From Prinsepia uniflora (taxonomy: Eukaryota; Streptophyta; Magnoliopsida; Rosales; Rosaceae): a stretch of 64,000 nucleotides of DNA. The stretch is from NCBI GenBank assembly GCA_032719365.1, contig CM064875.1:37098693-37162692 (forward strand). Reading direction: 5' to 3'. The position numbers were made by a program, and so were the translations under genes. Shown here piece after piece: positions 1 to 11,328 of the stretch (positions within the stretch are counted from its first letter, which is position 1; each line of letters opens with the position of its first letter). Under the pieces are notes generated by a model that saw only the letters and a list, made by a program, of their open reading frames with translations, was not told the origin of the DNA and did not search any database.

Positions 1-741
1 CTCTTTCAACAGAGTCATGTTCTGCATAACACCAATGCTTCCACCAAGCTTACCAGAACTTTCTTGCCCATTAAGCCAAAGAGACTGAATTTGCGACCCG
101 GAAAAACTAGCCGGCAATTCTCCTTGGAGGGCATTGAAAGCCAAGTGCAAGTTAACCAGACCCGGAAACGCATCACCGTCGAAAATATCCGGTATATTTC
201 CGGTAATGTTGGCCGAATTGGCCGAGAAATTTTGAAGTGACGATGCATTTCGGAGAGTTTGGGGGATTTCCCAGCCCATAAAAGGGTTGTTATCAATTTC
301 AACAGATTGAAGTGAAGTCATTCCAGCAAAGAAATCACTAGGAATCGAACTAAAAAGATTGTTACTAAGCATTAGAACTTGCAAAGAGCTTAGCCCGCTT
401 AAGCTTGGAAGAGGGCCTGAAATTTTGTTCCACTGAAGCTCTAAACGCTCTAGTTCAGTCAAGTTTTGGAGACTTGGAGGAAGCGTACCTTCGAGACTCT
501 GGTGACCCAATTGGATCCGGGCCACCCTCTTGTCATCTGAGCAGCCTACATGGCTCCACTTGCAGGGGTCCGGGTCAGACCACCTGAGAGATTCAGACGG
601 GCTGAGGCTCTTCTTGAGAGCCAACATTACTGCAGCATCATTGCTTGAGCTTGGTTGAGAGTTGGTACGCAGCAGAACTGAAGAAAACCCAACAAGCAAA
701 AGAGCCAGAAAATTAAACCCAGAATGCGTTTTCTTCTTCAT
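1..741 (-). CDS. TMK-family leucine-rich-repeat receptor-like kinase, N-terminal part (runs off window)
   Basis: The minus-strand frame is open for 247 codons from an ATG at 741 and leaves the window without a stop, so only the N-terminal ectodomain is present. Residues 1-28 form a basic-hydrophobic signal peptide. A TMK-type N-terminal cap follows, with WSDPDPCKW at about 54-62 and a paired Cys near 67. Leucine-rich repeats run from about residue 75 onwards, including [29 protein letters not shown], the TMK hallmark [12 protein letters not shown] (about 144-154) and [12 protein letters not shown]. These stretches are what I know of Arabidopsis TMK1 and its paralogues, which are plasma-membrane kinases in auxin signalling. 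Transmembrane and kinase domains would lie to the left of base 1. Which TMK paralogue it is cannot be decided. I see no frameshift or internal stop. Confidence 0.93.
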   Translation of the reverse strand, partial: MKKKTHSGFNFLALLLVGFSSVLLRTNSQPSSSNDAAVMLALKKSLSPSESLRWSDPDPCKWSHVGCSDDKRVARIQLGHQSLEGTLPPSLQNLTELERLELQWNKISGPLPSLSGLSSLQVLMLSNNLFSSIPSDFFAGMTSLQSVEIDNNPFMGWEIPQTLRNASSLQNFSANSANITGNIPDIFDGDAFPGLVNLHLAFNALQGELPASFSGSQIQSLWLNGQESSGKLGGSIGVMQNMTLLKE

Positions 742-1450
742 CTTCAATAATCTGCCCACAGGGAGCGGAAGGAAGAGAGATGTTGAAGGTGAGTTTTGTA
801 CAAAATCGCAGAAAGGTTCCAACTTTCAGCAAGATGGCTGCATATTATTGCCTATGATCATGTGGGTTAACAGAGAATGGGGAGTTATGAACTTAGGTGA
901 AGGAAAGTTGGAATTTTTGAGAAAGAAATAGGGAAATGGGGTAATGGTTTTGATTTTCTTAGGAAATGGAGAGAAGAAGAGGAGGGGCTGAGTTGGGTTG
1001 CAGCACATGGGGGTGACAGGTGACTGGTGAGGACCACATGGGGGGATCTGGGAAGGCTGTCAAATGACAGGGCTAAAAGGCTGGAAATTAGTCATGATTT
1101 TTGAGAGAATGGGTTTTGGAAGCTGGTCCATCTCCAGGGAGGGTTAAGTCGGGGATTACAAAATGTATGAAGGTTGAATATTTTATATTTGTGTATGTTT
1201 AGATTTGGAGACTTGGAGAGTGTTGTGCTTATCTCTCTCTCTCTTTCTCTTTCTCTTTCTCTCTCTCTGCAGAAAGGAGGAAAGGAGGAAAGGAGGACTT
1301 GCACGTGGCCTGTTTTGATTATTTTGTGTTTGAAAAACATCAAATTGTTTCTTTTCTATATGAAGAAATGTTGCATGTCCCCCACTATTTTACCTTTGAT
1401 TATTCTTTTGTTTATTAATACAGTTGCTTACCTTCTAAAAAGCACCTGAT
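742..1450 (-). promoter_or_regulatory. 5' leader and proximal promoter region of the TMK-like gene
   Basis: This is non-coding sequence directly upstream of the TMK-like start codon. It contains a long pyrimidine-purine repeat about 490-530 bases before the ATG. No TATA box stands out with certainty. The short frames on both strands have no recognisable product. The extent is inferred from position only. Confidence 0.4.
1232..1268. repeat. (CT)n/(GA)n microsatellite with TTT interruptions
   Basis: A run of CT dinucleotides is broken by three short TTT interruptions. Read toward the TMK-like gene it is a GA repeat, the kind of tract that plant BPC/BBR GAGA-binding proteins recognise. A regulatory role here is only inferred from position. 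Confidence 0.9.
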
Positions 1451-2289
1451 CAATTGGTACGAGCAAACTCAGTTCGGCTGATGGTTCACTTCGTGACAAT
1501 GACCCAAATGAATATGCAGCTTTAAAATTTTCCTGTTCAGATTTGTAAGAACGTTTCTCAGTCCAGCATTATCCTTGCCAGAATTAGTACGAACTTTGAG
1601 TGTAACCCAACATAAGTTCGGCCCCCTTGGTAGAAATCCCATGAGGCTTCAATGGAAATTATTGCAGCAACTCTGCCGCGCAAATCTGCTCACCGGCAGA
1701 ACTTGCGCAGGCCCGTATGTGCATACCGTAACAGCTGGAGCAGGCCGTTGCTGCCAGCGCACTGAACGCCTACTACAGACCCACCAGGCCCTTACACAAC
1801 AAAATTTTCTTAGCCCAGCAGACCAGCGGATACCAGGCCCTTTCTTCTTGACTTGCTGTTCAGCCGTTTCCACTGGCCCAATGACTAGTCAGCCCATTTC
1901 AAACCGTGTTCCGGTGATTTTACAAACCACAGAAAGCACTCACATGAACGCATAAATTAAAAATAAAGTGAATTAAATTTTAATTTGAAATTTTTTCCAT
2001 CAAATTTTAATAATAAAAGTGAATTTTATTATTTTAAGAAAAATACCTACTATAATAAAAATATATCTTATGCATAGAAACAATATATAATTATTCAGAC
2101 TACGTCCAGTACGCCGTATAAGGAACCATATAGGAAAATATAATACAAAATTAGTATTTGGTATTACTCGTACTAATTAGTTACTAGATAAATTAATATG
2201 GTTGGGTATTTTTATAAGATCCACACCACTAAAATAATATATTCGAAATTTTTCGTTTTAAAAAGTCGAATAACTTGTAATCTTAAAAA

Positions 2290-2290
<1 letters not shown>
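1451..2290. other. Intergenic sequence, no gene recognised
   Basis: The left half is moderately GC-rich and holds a 126-codon plus frame (1575-1955) without family resemblance or plausible codon pattern. The right half (about 1960-2290) is strongly AT-rich. I see no gene, RNA or clear element boundary. Confidence 0.6.

Positions 2291-2339
<49 letters not shown>
2291..2339. repeat. (TAA)n microsatellite
   Basis: About sixteen uninterrupted TAA units, followed by degenerate AAT-rich sequence to about 2450. Confidence 0.95.
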
Positions 2340-2343
<4 letters not shown>

Positions 2344-2459
2344 GAAGAATAATAATAAATTAATAATTTAAATTTAGTAACATAAAAATAATAATATCAA
2401 TAATTAATAAATAATAAAATAAAGATAAATAATAATAATATACATAATTAGCATTTAAG

Positions 2460-2936
2460 ATATATAGATATTTCGAACACACTTCGACTCTGAAAATCCA
2501 CTTAGGGCACGAAGGTTGAGGCATGCTAGCCGACATCTAGACAATAACGTCCAGATGATGAAGCCATTTAGGTTAAAAATACATGTTTTGAGGAGGTCAG
2601 GTGAAACTTAACCGGTGAATACCGATCACCTTTCACCCAACAGTGAAAGCTTAGAGAACGAAAAAAAAAATTTGATTATCATACACTACATAATACATGT
2701 CATCACCCGATTATTCCATCCACTTCACTCCAAGCTCAGGAGTGAGGGTGAGAGTAGCACCCGCGCCTCCTCAATGTACGTGCACGCTAATGAAACTTGA
2801 GGGATTTAAAACACAAGGGTGAGTGGACCTAGATGCCTATTTCAGTGTAAAACCACAGTTTAATAAAAACATACTTTAACCCCTCCTTTTTTTATTAAAA
2901 TTCCAAAACAGTCATAACATATTTGCACGTAATATG
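2460..2936 (-). repeat. Repeat X, left copy, distal part (LTR-like, minus)
   Basis: The segment around 2700-2890 is the reverse complement, with divergence, of 8000-8155. Both carry the GTGAGTGGAC/GTCCACTCAC arm, here as GGGTGAGTGGAC near 2818-2829, followed by matching sequence. The copy is interrupted at 2936 by solo LTR Y and resumes at 4766. Its outer boundary is unclear; 2460 is approximate. It is probably a diverged member of the long-LTR group described for element B. Confidence 0.6.
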
Positions 2937-4765
2937 TGATACGTTTGGACTACGCATTTAAATAAACACTTAATTCAAGTATATGCAATTTAAACCTTTT
3001 TTGTGTAGATGTAGTATTAGTAAATATGAATCGTTCTTAACCGGGGAAATTAGCGAACTTTAAATAATGGTTAGTAAAAAAGAATAAAAAATAATCAAAG
3101 AATAAAATAATAAATGAATAAATGAAATAAAGAATTAGAGAATTAAAGAATTAAATGGTTTGGGGGTTTTGGAAAGAGGTGTAGCTGAAACTGCATTTTC
3201 ATAAACTAAGAATTGAAATGCAAATGCTCATACTAACTAGGATTTACAAACCATAAATTAGTTTCATAGAAAAATTGGCACTTTTACGTAAGTAAATTCG
3301 AAGTAATAATCACATTATCTACACTACTCCTACTTTAACCTGTGTACAATGGACTTTCTTGAAACACAAATTTTACCAACACTCTAATATTTTGTACATA
3401 TTAAACCAATCACGAAATCCTACATTCATCATCTCAATTACAAGCATACATTTTTCATATTATAAATGCACTAAACATCGGATTATTACTTACAATATGA
3501 TCCACCTTAAGTTGTTGATTTAATGTACCGAACAACTGTCAAATATTAAATATCTTCAATTCTATTCTAAATGCACCGAACAATGAATAAATACTTAGCG
3601 TTGAATTGAAAGTTAAGCACTAAAGCATATTAAGTAAATGAAATTCAGAAAGTAAAACACATGGAGATTGTATTCATATTTACAAATGTTAGAAAGAACC
3701 AACACATATATTGAATTATAAGTAAAACTGAAACAAAAGTTTAAGTAGAAAAAGATGGTTTTTCACAAGGATCACTGAACAACGATAGGAAACTTGTGAA
3801 GATGGAGAAAGAAACACGAGGAATTCAGACTTAAAACTCACGAATTGCCTTAGAATTACCTAGCCTAAGGTTTTTCTTAAAGAAAGCATAAAAATGTGTA
3901 CAAAGAGAAGTCTAAAGAAAATCTAAGAAAAAGTAAAGAAAATCTAAAAGAAAATAACTAAAAGAAGCTAAAAAGAGAAAGCAAAAGAGAGAAGGAGGAG
4001 AGGTCCTACAACAATAAAATGGTTTTCCTATTTATAAAGGAAGTGCTACTAAAAAATAAAATACAAATTAAATAAAAAAAATAGTAAAATATTAATTAAT
4101 TCAATTGGAAATTTAGGGATTTTGGGTTGGTTAAAAGCTGGGTAAAAGGGGACTTCGGCATTAGTGCACATATTGGAATATGTGGGAGTTTGGTAGCTGG
4201 CTGCAGAGAGGAGCCTATGAAATTTGGCATTGGTGGGCTGAGCAGCAGGGTATGGAGTTCGGAGGGTCAGTGCTAATAGAGGCGTGCAGGTGTAACAGGC
4301 TAGACGAGTTTCAGGCGCAGGGTATGGCCTTCTGAATTTGGTAGGCGTGCATCGAACCAAGGATGGAGGATTCAGTAAGCGCTAGCTGAATCCACGCGCA
4401 CTGAAGGACTACTGCAAGTCGCGTTTTGGGTTAGGCTTCGCGCATGGTTTGTAGACTAGGCTCATAGGAATGGGCTGGAATGCTAGGCTGAGCTTCAAAT
4501 GGGGATTTGGGCTGATTCGGTGGCTTCATACCGAATTCCCTTGAGATTTTTGGTGACCTCTCTTGTTTCATTCATAATTTCTTCGTTATAATTCTGATTG
4601 GGACGATTTTTTCGCCGAAATGCTCAAAACTCCAAACTTTTATTTATTTCTGAAAATTTCCCACAAAATATATTATTTTCTCCAATTGTTTGGTATTTTA
4701 ACAATAAAATATAAGTATAAAGAGTATAAAATAATATAAAATAAAGCTCAATTAAAGGCCTACCA
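2937..4765 (-). mobile_element. Solo LTR Y (1.83 kb) with perfect 5-bp target duplication
   Basis: The unit starts TGATACG and ends CTACCA. It is flanked by ATATG on both sides (2932-2936 and 4766-4770). The sequence outside resumes exactly as in the undisturbed second X copy (7703-8155), which confirms an insertion into X. The left half is AT-rich; a GC-richer block lies at about 4130-4560. A TATAAATA box on the minus strand at 4029-4036 suggests transcription toward lower coordinates, so U3 would be the right half. No PBS, PPT or internal region remains, hence solo LTR. A second, truncated copy starts at 49125. The superfamily is not determined. Confidence 0.85.
4029..4036 (-). promoter_or_regulatory. 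Probable TATA box of LTR Y
   Basis: Reads TATAAATA on the minus strand, followed by GG and a GA/CT-rich leader. It is a good match to a plant TATA box inside an LTR. Transcription was not observed. Confidence 0.55.
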
Positions 4766-5073
4766 ATATGAGAGAAGATAACGTCAATTTAATAATAATC
4801 AGTAACTCAAATTTGCACGTTCAACTAGAAATAATAATAAAATATTCATAAATTATAATACTAACATGAGTCATGTCAAATCATAAATATGTCACATGCT
4901 AACCCACTAATCACTTGCCCATGAGTTACTCTGGTCATACGCGTATAATAAAACTGTGTATGTTTGCTCGGTACCTCAACCACGTGAAAGTTGGGTGCTA
5001 TGCATTGTCACCTCATGTCCCCTAGAGCTCGGGGAACAAGATGGTGCATTTTTAACTAGTATTACGATCTGCG
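4766..5073 (-). repeat. Repeat X, left copy, remainder
   Basis: Continues repeat X after solo LTR Y. Positions 4770-4890 match the reverse complement of about 7850-7965, including the stretch around AGTAACTCAAATTTGCAC. It stops where solo LTR A begins. The last 150 bases are too diverged to align with confidence. Confidence 0.6.
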
Positions 5074-7702
5074 TGTAATGACCCAATTCGGAGAATAATG
5101 AGTTTTTATCAAGGATTTTGGGACGATTTGTGCTGAAATGACAATTTTGCCCCTAAAAAGGGGAAAATGTTGACTTTTGACCCCGGGAGGTTATTTTCAC
5201 ATTGACTGAGGTCTGTTGCGTAGATCGATGGATTATGATAATGTAGACAGGTGACACATCAAATTTGGACGTCGAACGATGATTTTACGGATCGTAGAAG
5301 GTTTTGGACAATTTTTATTGTGCACGCATTACGAGGAAAATGGACCTTTGTTTGTTGTTTGTAGGACCCAAAAATATCTAGGCTGGCCCACAAGATGAAT
5401 GACAAGTGTCACTCATCCTATGGTCCACACCTTTACACATCACTCTCTTGTTCGAAGTTACCTGAAACCCACCCCACCATTGTAATCATTCTCATCATCT
5501 GGCTTCTGCGTGAGGGAGAGAGTGAGTGAGGGAAAGGCTAACAGAGACGGTGGAGGACGGAGGAGCTGTGTAGGCTGCCTGAAAACCCAAGAAAATCAGG
5601 TAAACTCGTGATGTTTCAAAAGTTGGATTTTGGCTTTTGGCTTTTAGGCTTTAGAACCGTGCACTGAAGTCCCCATCACGTTCTTCGAGCTCATACGAGC
5701 TTGTGGGGTCAAAAATGGGAGAGTTTGGACGTTGAAATAGCCCTGGGAGGAAGCTCAAAGGACAGCCGTGAAGTTTCAAGCTTGTCTAGTTTCTTAGTTT
5801 TACAGCCATAGATTGGTTTCTGGGAGAATGGCGAGTAGATTGGTTATAAAATAGAGCGAAACAGTTGAGAAATGAGGGAGAAAGAGTCGAGTTGAGAACC
5901 GGGTCAAACGACCCATTATAGGGTCGCAGGTCAACTCGTCTGAAGGAAGGAGACGATGACGTGGCTCACTGTCAAGCCACATGGAAAATCAGGTGGTGCC
6001 ACGTGGCGACCTGTCAAGGATTGTCAAAGCCTACGTGGCAGGAATACTTCAACATGTGACACGTGGCATGTTTCAGAGGGTGACACGTGGCGCCCATCGG
6101 GTAGTGCCATGTGGCAAGTTGTCAAACATTGTCAGAACTTATCATCTTGTCAGGTTGACGTTAGCAGGTGACGTCAGCATTGACTAGCATTGACCAAACC
6201 TTAATCAACGTGTGTAGTTGCGTGGGTACGAAATTCGAGGTCAAATTAGTCTTGTTTGAATGGTTTTGACGTCTTGAATCCAATCGTGGTGGTTTCAAAT
6301 CGATCGGAGTTCATTTGGTTGGTATTTTAGAGGTTTTTCTCCTCGAGAAGTGTGTTCGGGATGCATTTTCTGTTCCGGGGTTTTTGGGGGTTTCTTATAT
6401 GGACTTGTATAGATTGATAGTGACATTTGGGTGTGATTTGGACAGGTCCGGACGTCTCCAAGGCTTTGGATTGGCTTAGAGCTCGTGTTTCGAGCAAGCG
6501 GCAATACGTGTGAGTGGACCTTTATTTTCCTAAACCTTATGCATGCATTTTTATAAGTTTTTACATGATTTATAATGAGAATTTCTTGATGGTTCTTTAC
6601 GTGTTATTTATATGAACTTTGGGAATTTTTATGAATATTTAAGGAAAATGATATTAAAACGTTTTTCGAAGAAATTAAGTTTATTAAACTCCAGATCCTT
6701 AATGAGCTATGAGAAATGGTTTCATATTTATTATGACCATCTTTTATATGAATTTGATGATGATTGATGGCCTTGGATCTTTATATAATTTTACTGGATA
6801 TTTAATGGCTCGTTTTACGAGGCTTGGTTGAGTTGTGGTTTTGGACTTAGGCCTGAGATGTTGGTGTCTAATTTGAGTTTTGATGTTGATAGAGATATGT
6901 GATTCCTCGTTATTGGTGACCATTGCGATGATTGTGATGATGTAACTATGATACGATGCGATGTGATTGACGACCCTCCTCAAGACAGTCTCGGACGTCG
7001 AGCTGGGCTCCGCCTTTCCCGAGACCAATATTATGATGCATAGTCTTAGACGACGAGCTGGGCTCCGTTTTTCCCGTGACTTGTCTCAAACGTCGAGCTT
7101 AGGGCTTCGCTAGTTCTTGAAACTAGGACCGTGACTCAGACGTCGAGTTTGGGTTTCCGTTAGTACTTAAGCCAGCTCACACTCGGACATCGAGTCTGGA
7201 ACTCCGTTAGTTCACAAGTGATATTCGTCTACTAGTAGTTCACATTGACATGGCGATACAGCTTGCAGACATCGAGGATGGGTCCGTTGATATGGTTGTG
7301 TTGTTAGGTTTGCTTTAGTTTGACTTTTTGTGGGGTAGGTTTTGAAACCTTTTAATTTTCTAGTTATTGCACGTATTGCACGTATTTTGCGATTGATGTT
7401 CTATGCGTAAATTCGATGCATGCATAGCTTTGTTAAACGGAGGGTTAAATAATTGATTCCGGAAAATAGTTTTCAAATTATTTGTTTTTGTCCACTCATA
7501 CTTTTTAATTAGTTTTGGCACCTTCCAGGTTGATTGCGGACGTGGGCAGTATGATGGCTGAGGCATCACGGTGAGTGCGTACTCTGGTTAATATGTGGTT
7601 GCATCCCTGGTCGGACACCTGGTTAGGATGTTAGAAGGTTATGTTAGACGGGATCAAGTCCTCCCATGCTAATCGAGGGTGATTCTGGGGAGCGTTGTGT
7701 CA
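5074..7702 (+). mobile_element. Solo long LTR A (2.6 kb)
   Basis: Starts TGTAATGACCC and ends TTGTGTCA. No PBS follows and no PPT precedes it, so it is a solo LTR. The flanking pentamers CTGCG and CTACA differ at two positions, both G-to-A, and could be a decayed target duplication. Inside are a splice-donor-like CAGGTAAAC near 5598-5606, the G-box array (5950-6180), the left arm GTGAGTGGAC (6510-6519), RY elements (6539-6548, 7416-7425), five or so GACGTCGAG...GGGCTCC hairpin units (6980-7215), the right arm GTCCACTCAT (7490-7499) and a polypyrimidine-CAG ending at 7528. Confidence 0.8.
5950..6180. promoter_or_regulatory. G-box/ABRE-type array inside LTR A
   Basis: Repeated CACGTGG, CCACGTGGC, GCCATGTGGC and TGACGTCA-type words occur every 20-40 bases (for example near 5958, 5999, 6033, 6061, 6084, 6110 and 6168). 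CACGTG and TGACG are core sites of plant bZIP and bHLH factors. Binding is inferred, the repetition is visible. Confidence 0.5.
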
Positions 7703-8155
7703 CTACACGGGTGAACAATCACGTGGAGGCTAGTGTATGACCATACAGACATGTACTAGATATTAGCGACTCCTAACTGAGTTATAACACTATGTCATCA
7801 ATGTCTTAGGGGCTAATATACAATGCAACATATTTACGATTAACATGACTCATTTGAGTATTATGATTTATAATTATTTTATTATTATTTCTCGTAGAAT
7901 GTGCAAATTTGAGTTACTGATTATTATTAAATTGATGTTATCTTCTCTTATATTACGTGCAAGTATGTTATGACTATTTTGAGATTTTAATTAAAAAATG
8001 AAGGGCTAAATTATGTTTTATTAAACTATAGTTTTACACTGAAATAGGCATCTGGGTCCACTCACCCTTGTGTTTAAAAAACTCAGGTTTCATTATCGCA
8101 CACGTACATCGAAGAGGCATAGGTGCTGCTCCGACACTCACTCCCGAGCTTAGAG
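7703..8155 (+). repeat. Repeat X, right copy (truncated, plus)
   Basis: An inverted relative of 2700-2936 plus 4766-5073, but without LTR Y, so it shows the pre-insertion state. It contains GTCCACTCAC near 8076-8085 and an acceptor-like AAACTCAG. It ends abruptly at the 5' LTR of element B, which therefore inserted into it or was joined to it. Confidence 0.65.
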
Positions 8156-11100
8156 TGTAACGACCCGTTCCAGAAATCGGGATTAGATTAGTGATTAATG
8201 ATGGATTAGTGAGGTTAATCAGTAATTAGTTGGACGATTTCGGACAGACGGTGCAAAATGCCCGTTTTGCCCTTGGAATGGTCAAAACGTTGACTTTTAG
8301 TTCGGGTGGTCAAATGGACTTTGACTGATGACTGCAACGTAGTTCGGGACGTTACGAGTTCATATACAGGTGGCATGCCCGATTCCGACATTCGAGGGAA
8401 AAGTTACGATGTTCGGAAGTTTGAGGGTTAATTGGTAAATTTGGTTAAAAATGAGCACTTTGTTGACTTTTCAAACGACATGGAATTTTCACGTAATGCG
8501 AGGATCGTTAGGTAGGTCTTGATTCCCTGAGAACAACAACAGGCAGCACGCCGTCATAGGACGTCGGAAGATTTAGATATGAAGCTGAATGCGTGACGGT
8601 TAAATGGTAAATTGTGCACCAAGGGCAAAATGGTCTTTTGGCTGATTTTGAAAATGGTTTCATAGGATGGGGACATCTGCCCCTGTGTGGTTGGATATTT
8701 TCACCTGGGAACAATGAGATGTGGCCACCTGTCAACTCTATGGTTGGTTCCAGCCCTTTCTCACTACTTGATCGATTAAAATAGGGGAGGAGCAGTCGTG
8801 CCAGTTTATATGGTTGAACCGTGAGGAGTGGTGAGGGTGGTGTGTGTGTGTGTGACTGGGTGCAAATGGACATGGGAAACAGAGAGAGTAGAGAGAAGAA
8901 AACAGAGAGGAGACAGTGAGGAGGAAGTGTTTGAATTGGTTAAATAAGAGAAAACAGAGACAGTGAGGGTAATCGTGTTGTTGGTCCAATGGTGAGCCGT
9001 GCTTGCGATTTAAAATTGAGCAGAGAGGGGACTACCAGTAGTGGGGTGAAAGAAGGTGAGAGATGGAAGAGGTGGTGGCTTGATCACGATGGCTGCTGTG
9101 AGTGGTGGCCGGGAACTGTGAAAACAGAGACCAGAGAAAGACTTGACTTCAACGTTTTCGAATTCCCTGCAAGCCTCCTTGTTGTCCTTGAGTTGTAAAA
9201 AAACGATGGAAAAGAAGGTGAGGCAAAGGTAATGGCAACCACGGCGGTGCACGACGGCGGTGATGCGGTGAGGTTCCCGTGACTCTTTCTTCGAATTCGA
9301 AATAGGTGTTTTTCATTATAGAGCTTGTTGATCGATTCTGATAATGGGAACTGGTTTCTCAAGGTTCCAGATGATGGTTAGGATCAAAATCAAGGCTCGA
9401 GGAGGTCGGGTAAGGCTGAAGAACACGGTTGCAGAAATAGAGTTCGACTTTGTAGGGGAAAGGTGAGTTTTAAGTCCTAATTGTCGAATTTTGGTACCTA
9501 GATCGATCAGTTAGAGTGGGACGAAGGTACTAGACTTAAAAAGGATTGAAAACAGGTTGAAAATGGAGGAAACCGGCCACGCCGGTTCACGGCTGGACCG
9601 GATTTACAGAACCAGTTCAGACCGAGTTTCTTGAGGACAAGGACGATGAATAGTAACTATGTGTGGTTTCATGCACATGGTGATTGGGCAGCGCGTGAGG
9701 GCTCGTGGGCCCTCTTTTCTAGGTATTCTTAACATGACTTTTATAGTATTCGATGTAACGAACATTTTGACACTGGTTTCGAGTCGATCAGACATCGTCT
9801 CGATTGATTTCGGGATGTCCGAAGATTTTACGGCTCGTTTAAAAATAGTTAAAAATTCAGGAAAATTACGAAACTTTATTATAAGATTTATGAAGTAGTT
9901 AGTGACCTTATTATGGGATTTTGCCAGGTTCGGGAAAGCCGGTGATAGCGTATTAGCTGGGAAAGGCATAAGTGCGCGTGTATCGAGGCAGCAGCGTAAA
10001 TGGTCTATGAGTGGACTTTTCTTTCGAACTTATGATGCATGCATATATGTTTTTATATGTTTTCTATAAATGATTTTATGATTTTGATGGTTTACGATTT
10101 TGCACGGATTTCGAGATAAGTACGTAATTGCACGTTTTACGAGATTTCGATTTATGTTGTGATTTGATCATGGTTTTGATGATTTGATTTTGGGATTTGA
10201 ACTATGATTTGATTTCAATGATTTATAACGGATTTTGGAAAATGATTTCGGGCTTGGAGCCCTGTTTATGTGATTTCGATAAATGAGATTTCAGTTTTGG
10301 AATTGGATTTGGAAATGATGTTTCGGATTTGGTTTTGAAACTTGAAAGAGAAATTCTAGATTTGGGTTCGAGATGATGGTTCCGGATGCCGGCTTACGGA
10401 ATCATTATTGCGAATTCGGATGTGGATTTCTATGGTTTTTACTTGATTGAAAAATGATTTTGGGTTTAAAGACCCGGAAAATGAAAAGAAAAAACACTGG
10501 ATCTGGTTTTGAGTTTAAAGATTCGGTTGATTGACCGGGGGGGGGGGGGGGGGGCGCGGGGAGAGGGGGCCTGTATTGATATGTTGTTTAAAAACTCGGT
10601 ATATGTTTTGAGTTTAAAGACTCGGTTATGATACCCCCCCGAGGCCTAGTGATTGTGTTTTGAGTTTAAAGACTCGTTGATATCTCGGGAAGACCTGATT
10701 ATGTGCATGGTTTTGAGTTTAAATACTTGGGCGCATTTGAGATCCAGCAACTCGTATGATTGATGTTTTTACTGGTTTTTCACTGGTTTTCCGATGTTTT
10801 GGGCAATGGCCCCAGATGATTTGGATTTGATGAGTTTTGGGGCTATGTTCCCATACTTTGAGATTGATTTTTGATTTTGAGCTAAGGCCCAGGATTTGAC
10901 TTGCTAATTTGATGAAAGAAACGATTCGGGTTTTCAATGATGGTTTTGGATATGAAATGATTTTGTGAATTGGTTAAATATGCATGCATTGGTTTTTAAA
11001 CGGAGGGTATGAATGTCTTTCTTATGAACTATTTTCTACTTATCCTTTATTTTTGTCCACTCACAGTCTTTTAATGTTTTTGATACCCTCCAGGTTGTTG

Positions 11101-11328
11101 TGGTGCGGGCTGTTGATCGAGAGAGACGGATACATCACACACGCGATCCACAGTAGAGTCTGCACGCTCTGGGATGTCCGGAAGTTTTGATCGGTTGGTT
11201 GGAAATCCCTTGTCCGACTTAAGTGTCACATGGAGGTTTGACGTCGGTTTAGCCTTCGTGTCACGCGTAAGTTAGACGGGAGCATGACTTAGCCCTTAAT
11301 CCCGGGGGATTGAGGGTGGGTCGTGTCA
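8156..11328 (+). repeat. 5' LTR of element B
   Basis: 3173 bases, TGTAACG...GTGTCA. A TATA-like TTTATATGG lies near 8805. A strong splice-donor-like AAAGGTGAGT occurs near 9459-9468 and an acceptor-like TTTTGCCAG at about 9921-9929. The left arm has an A in place of the first G (ATGAGTGGAC, 10007-10016). An array of GAGTTTAAAGACTC units spans 10440-10740. The right arm is GTCCACTCAC (11055-11064), followed by CCCTCCAG ending at 11093. A G-homopolymer sits at 10539-10556. Confidence 0.85.

Noticed and set aside
1575..1955. 126-codon plus-strand frame
   Set aside because: No recognisable family, no leader or splice context, and an overlapping frame on the other strand of similar quality.
2460..8155. 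Whole region considered as one large foldback (hairpin) transposon
   Set aside because: The inverted X arms are diverged and unequal, have no terminal inverted ends or target duplication, and the middle is a solo LTR with its own ends.
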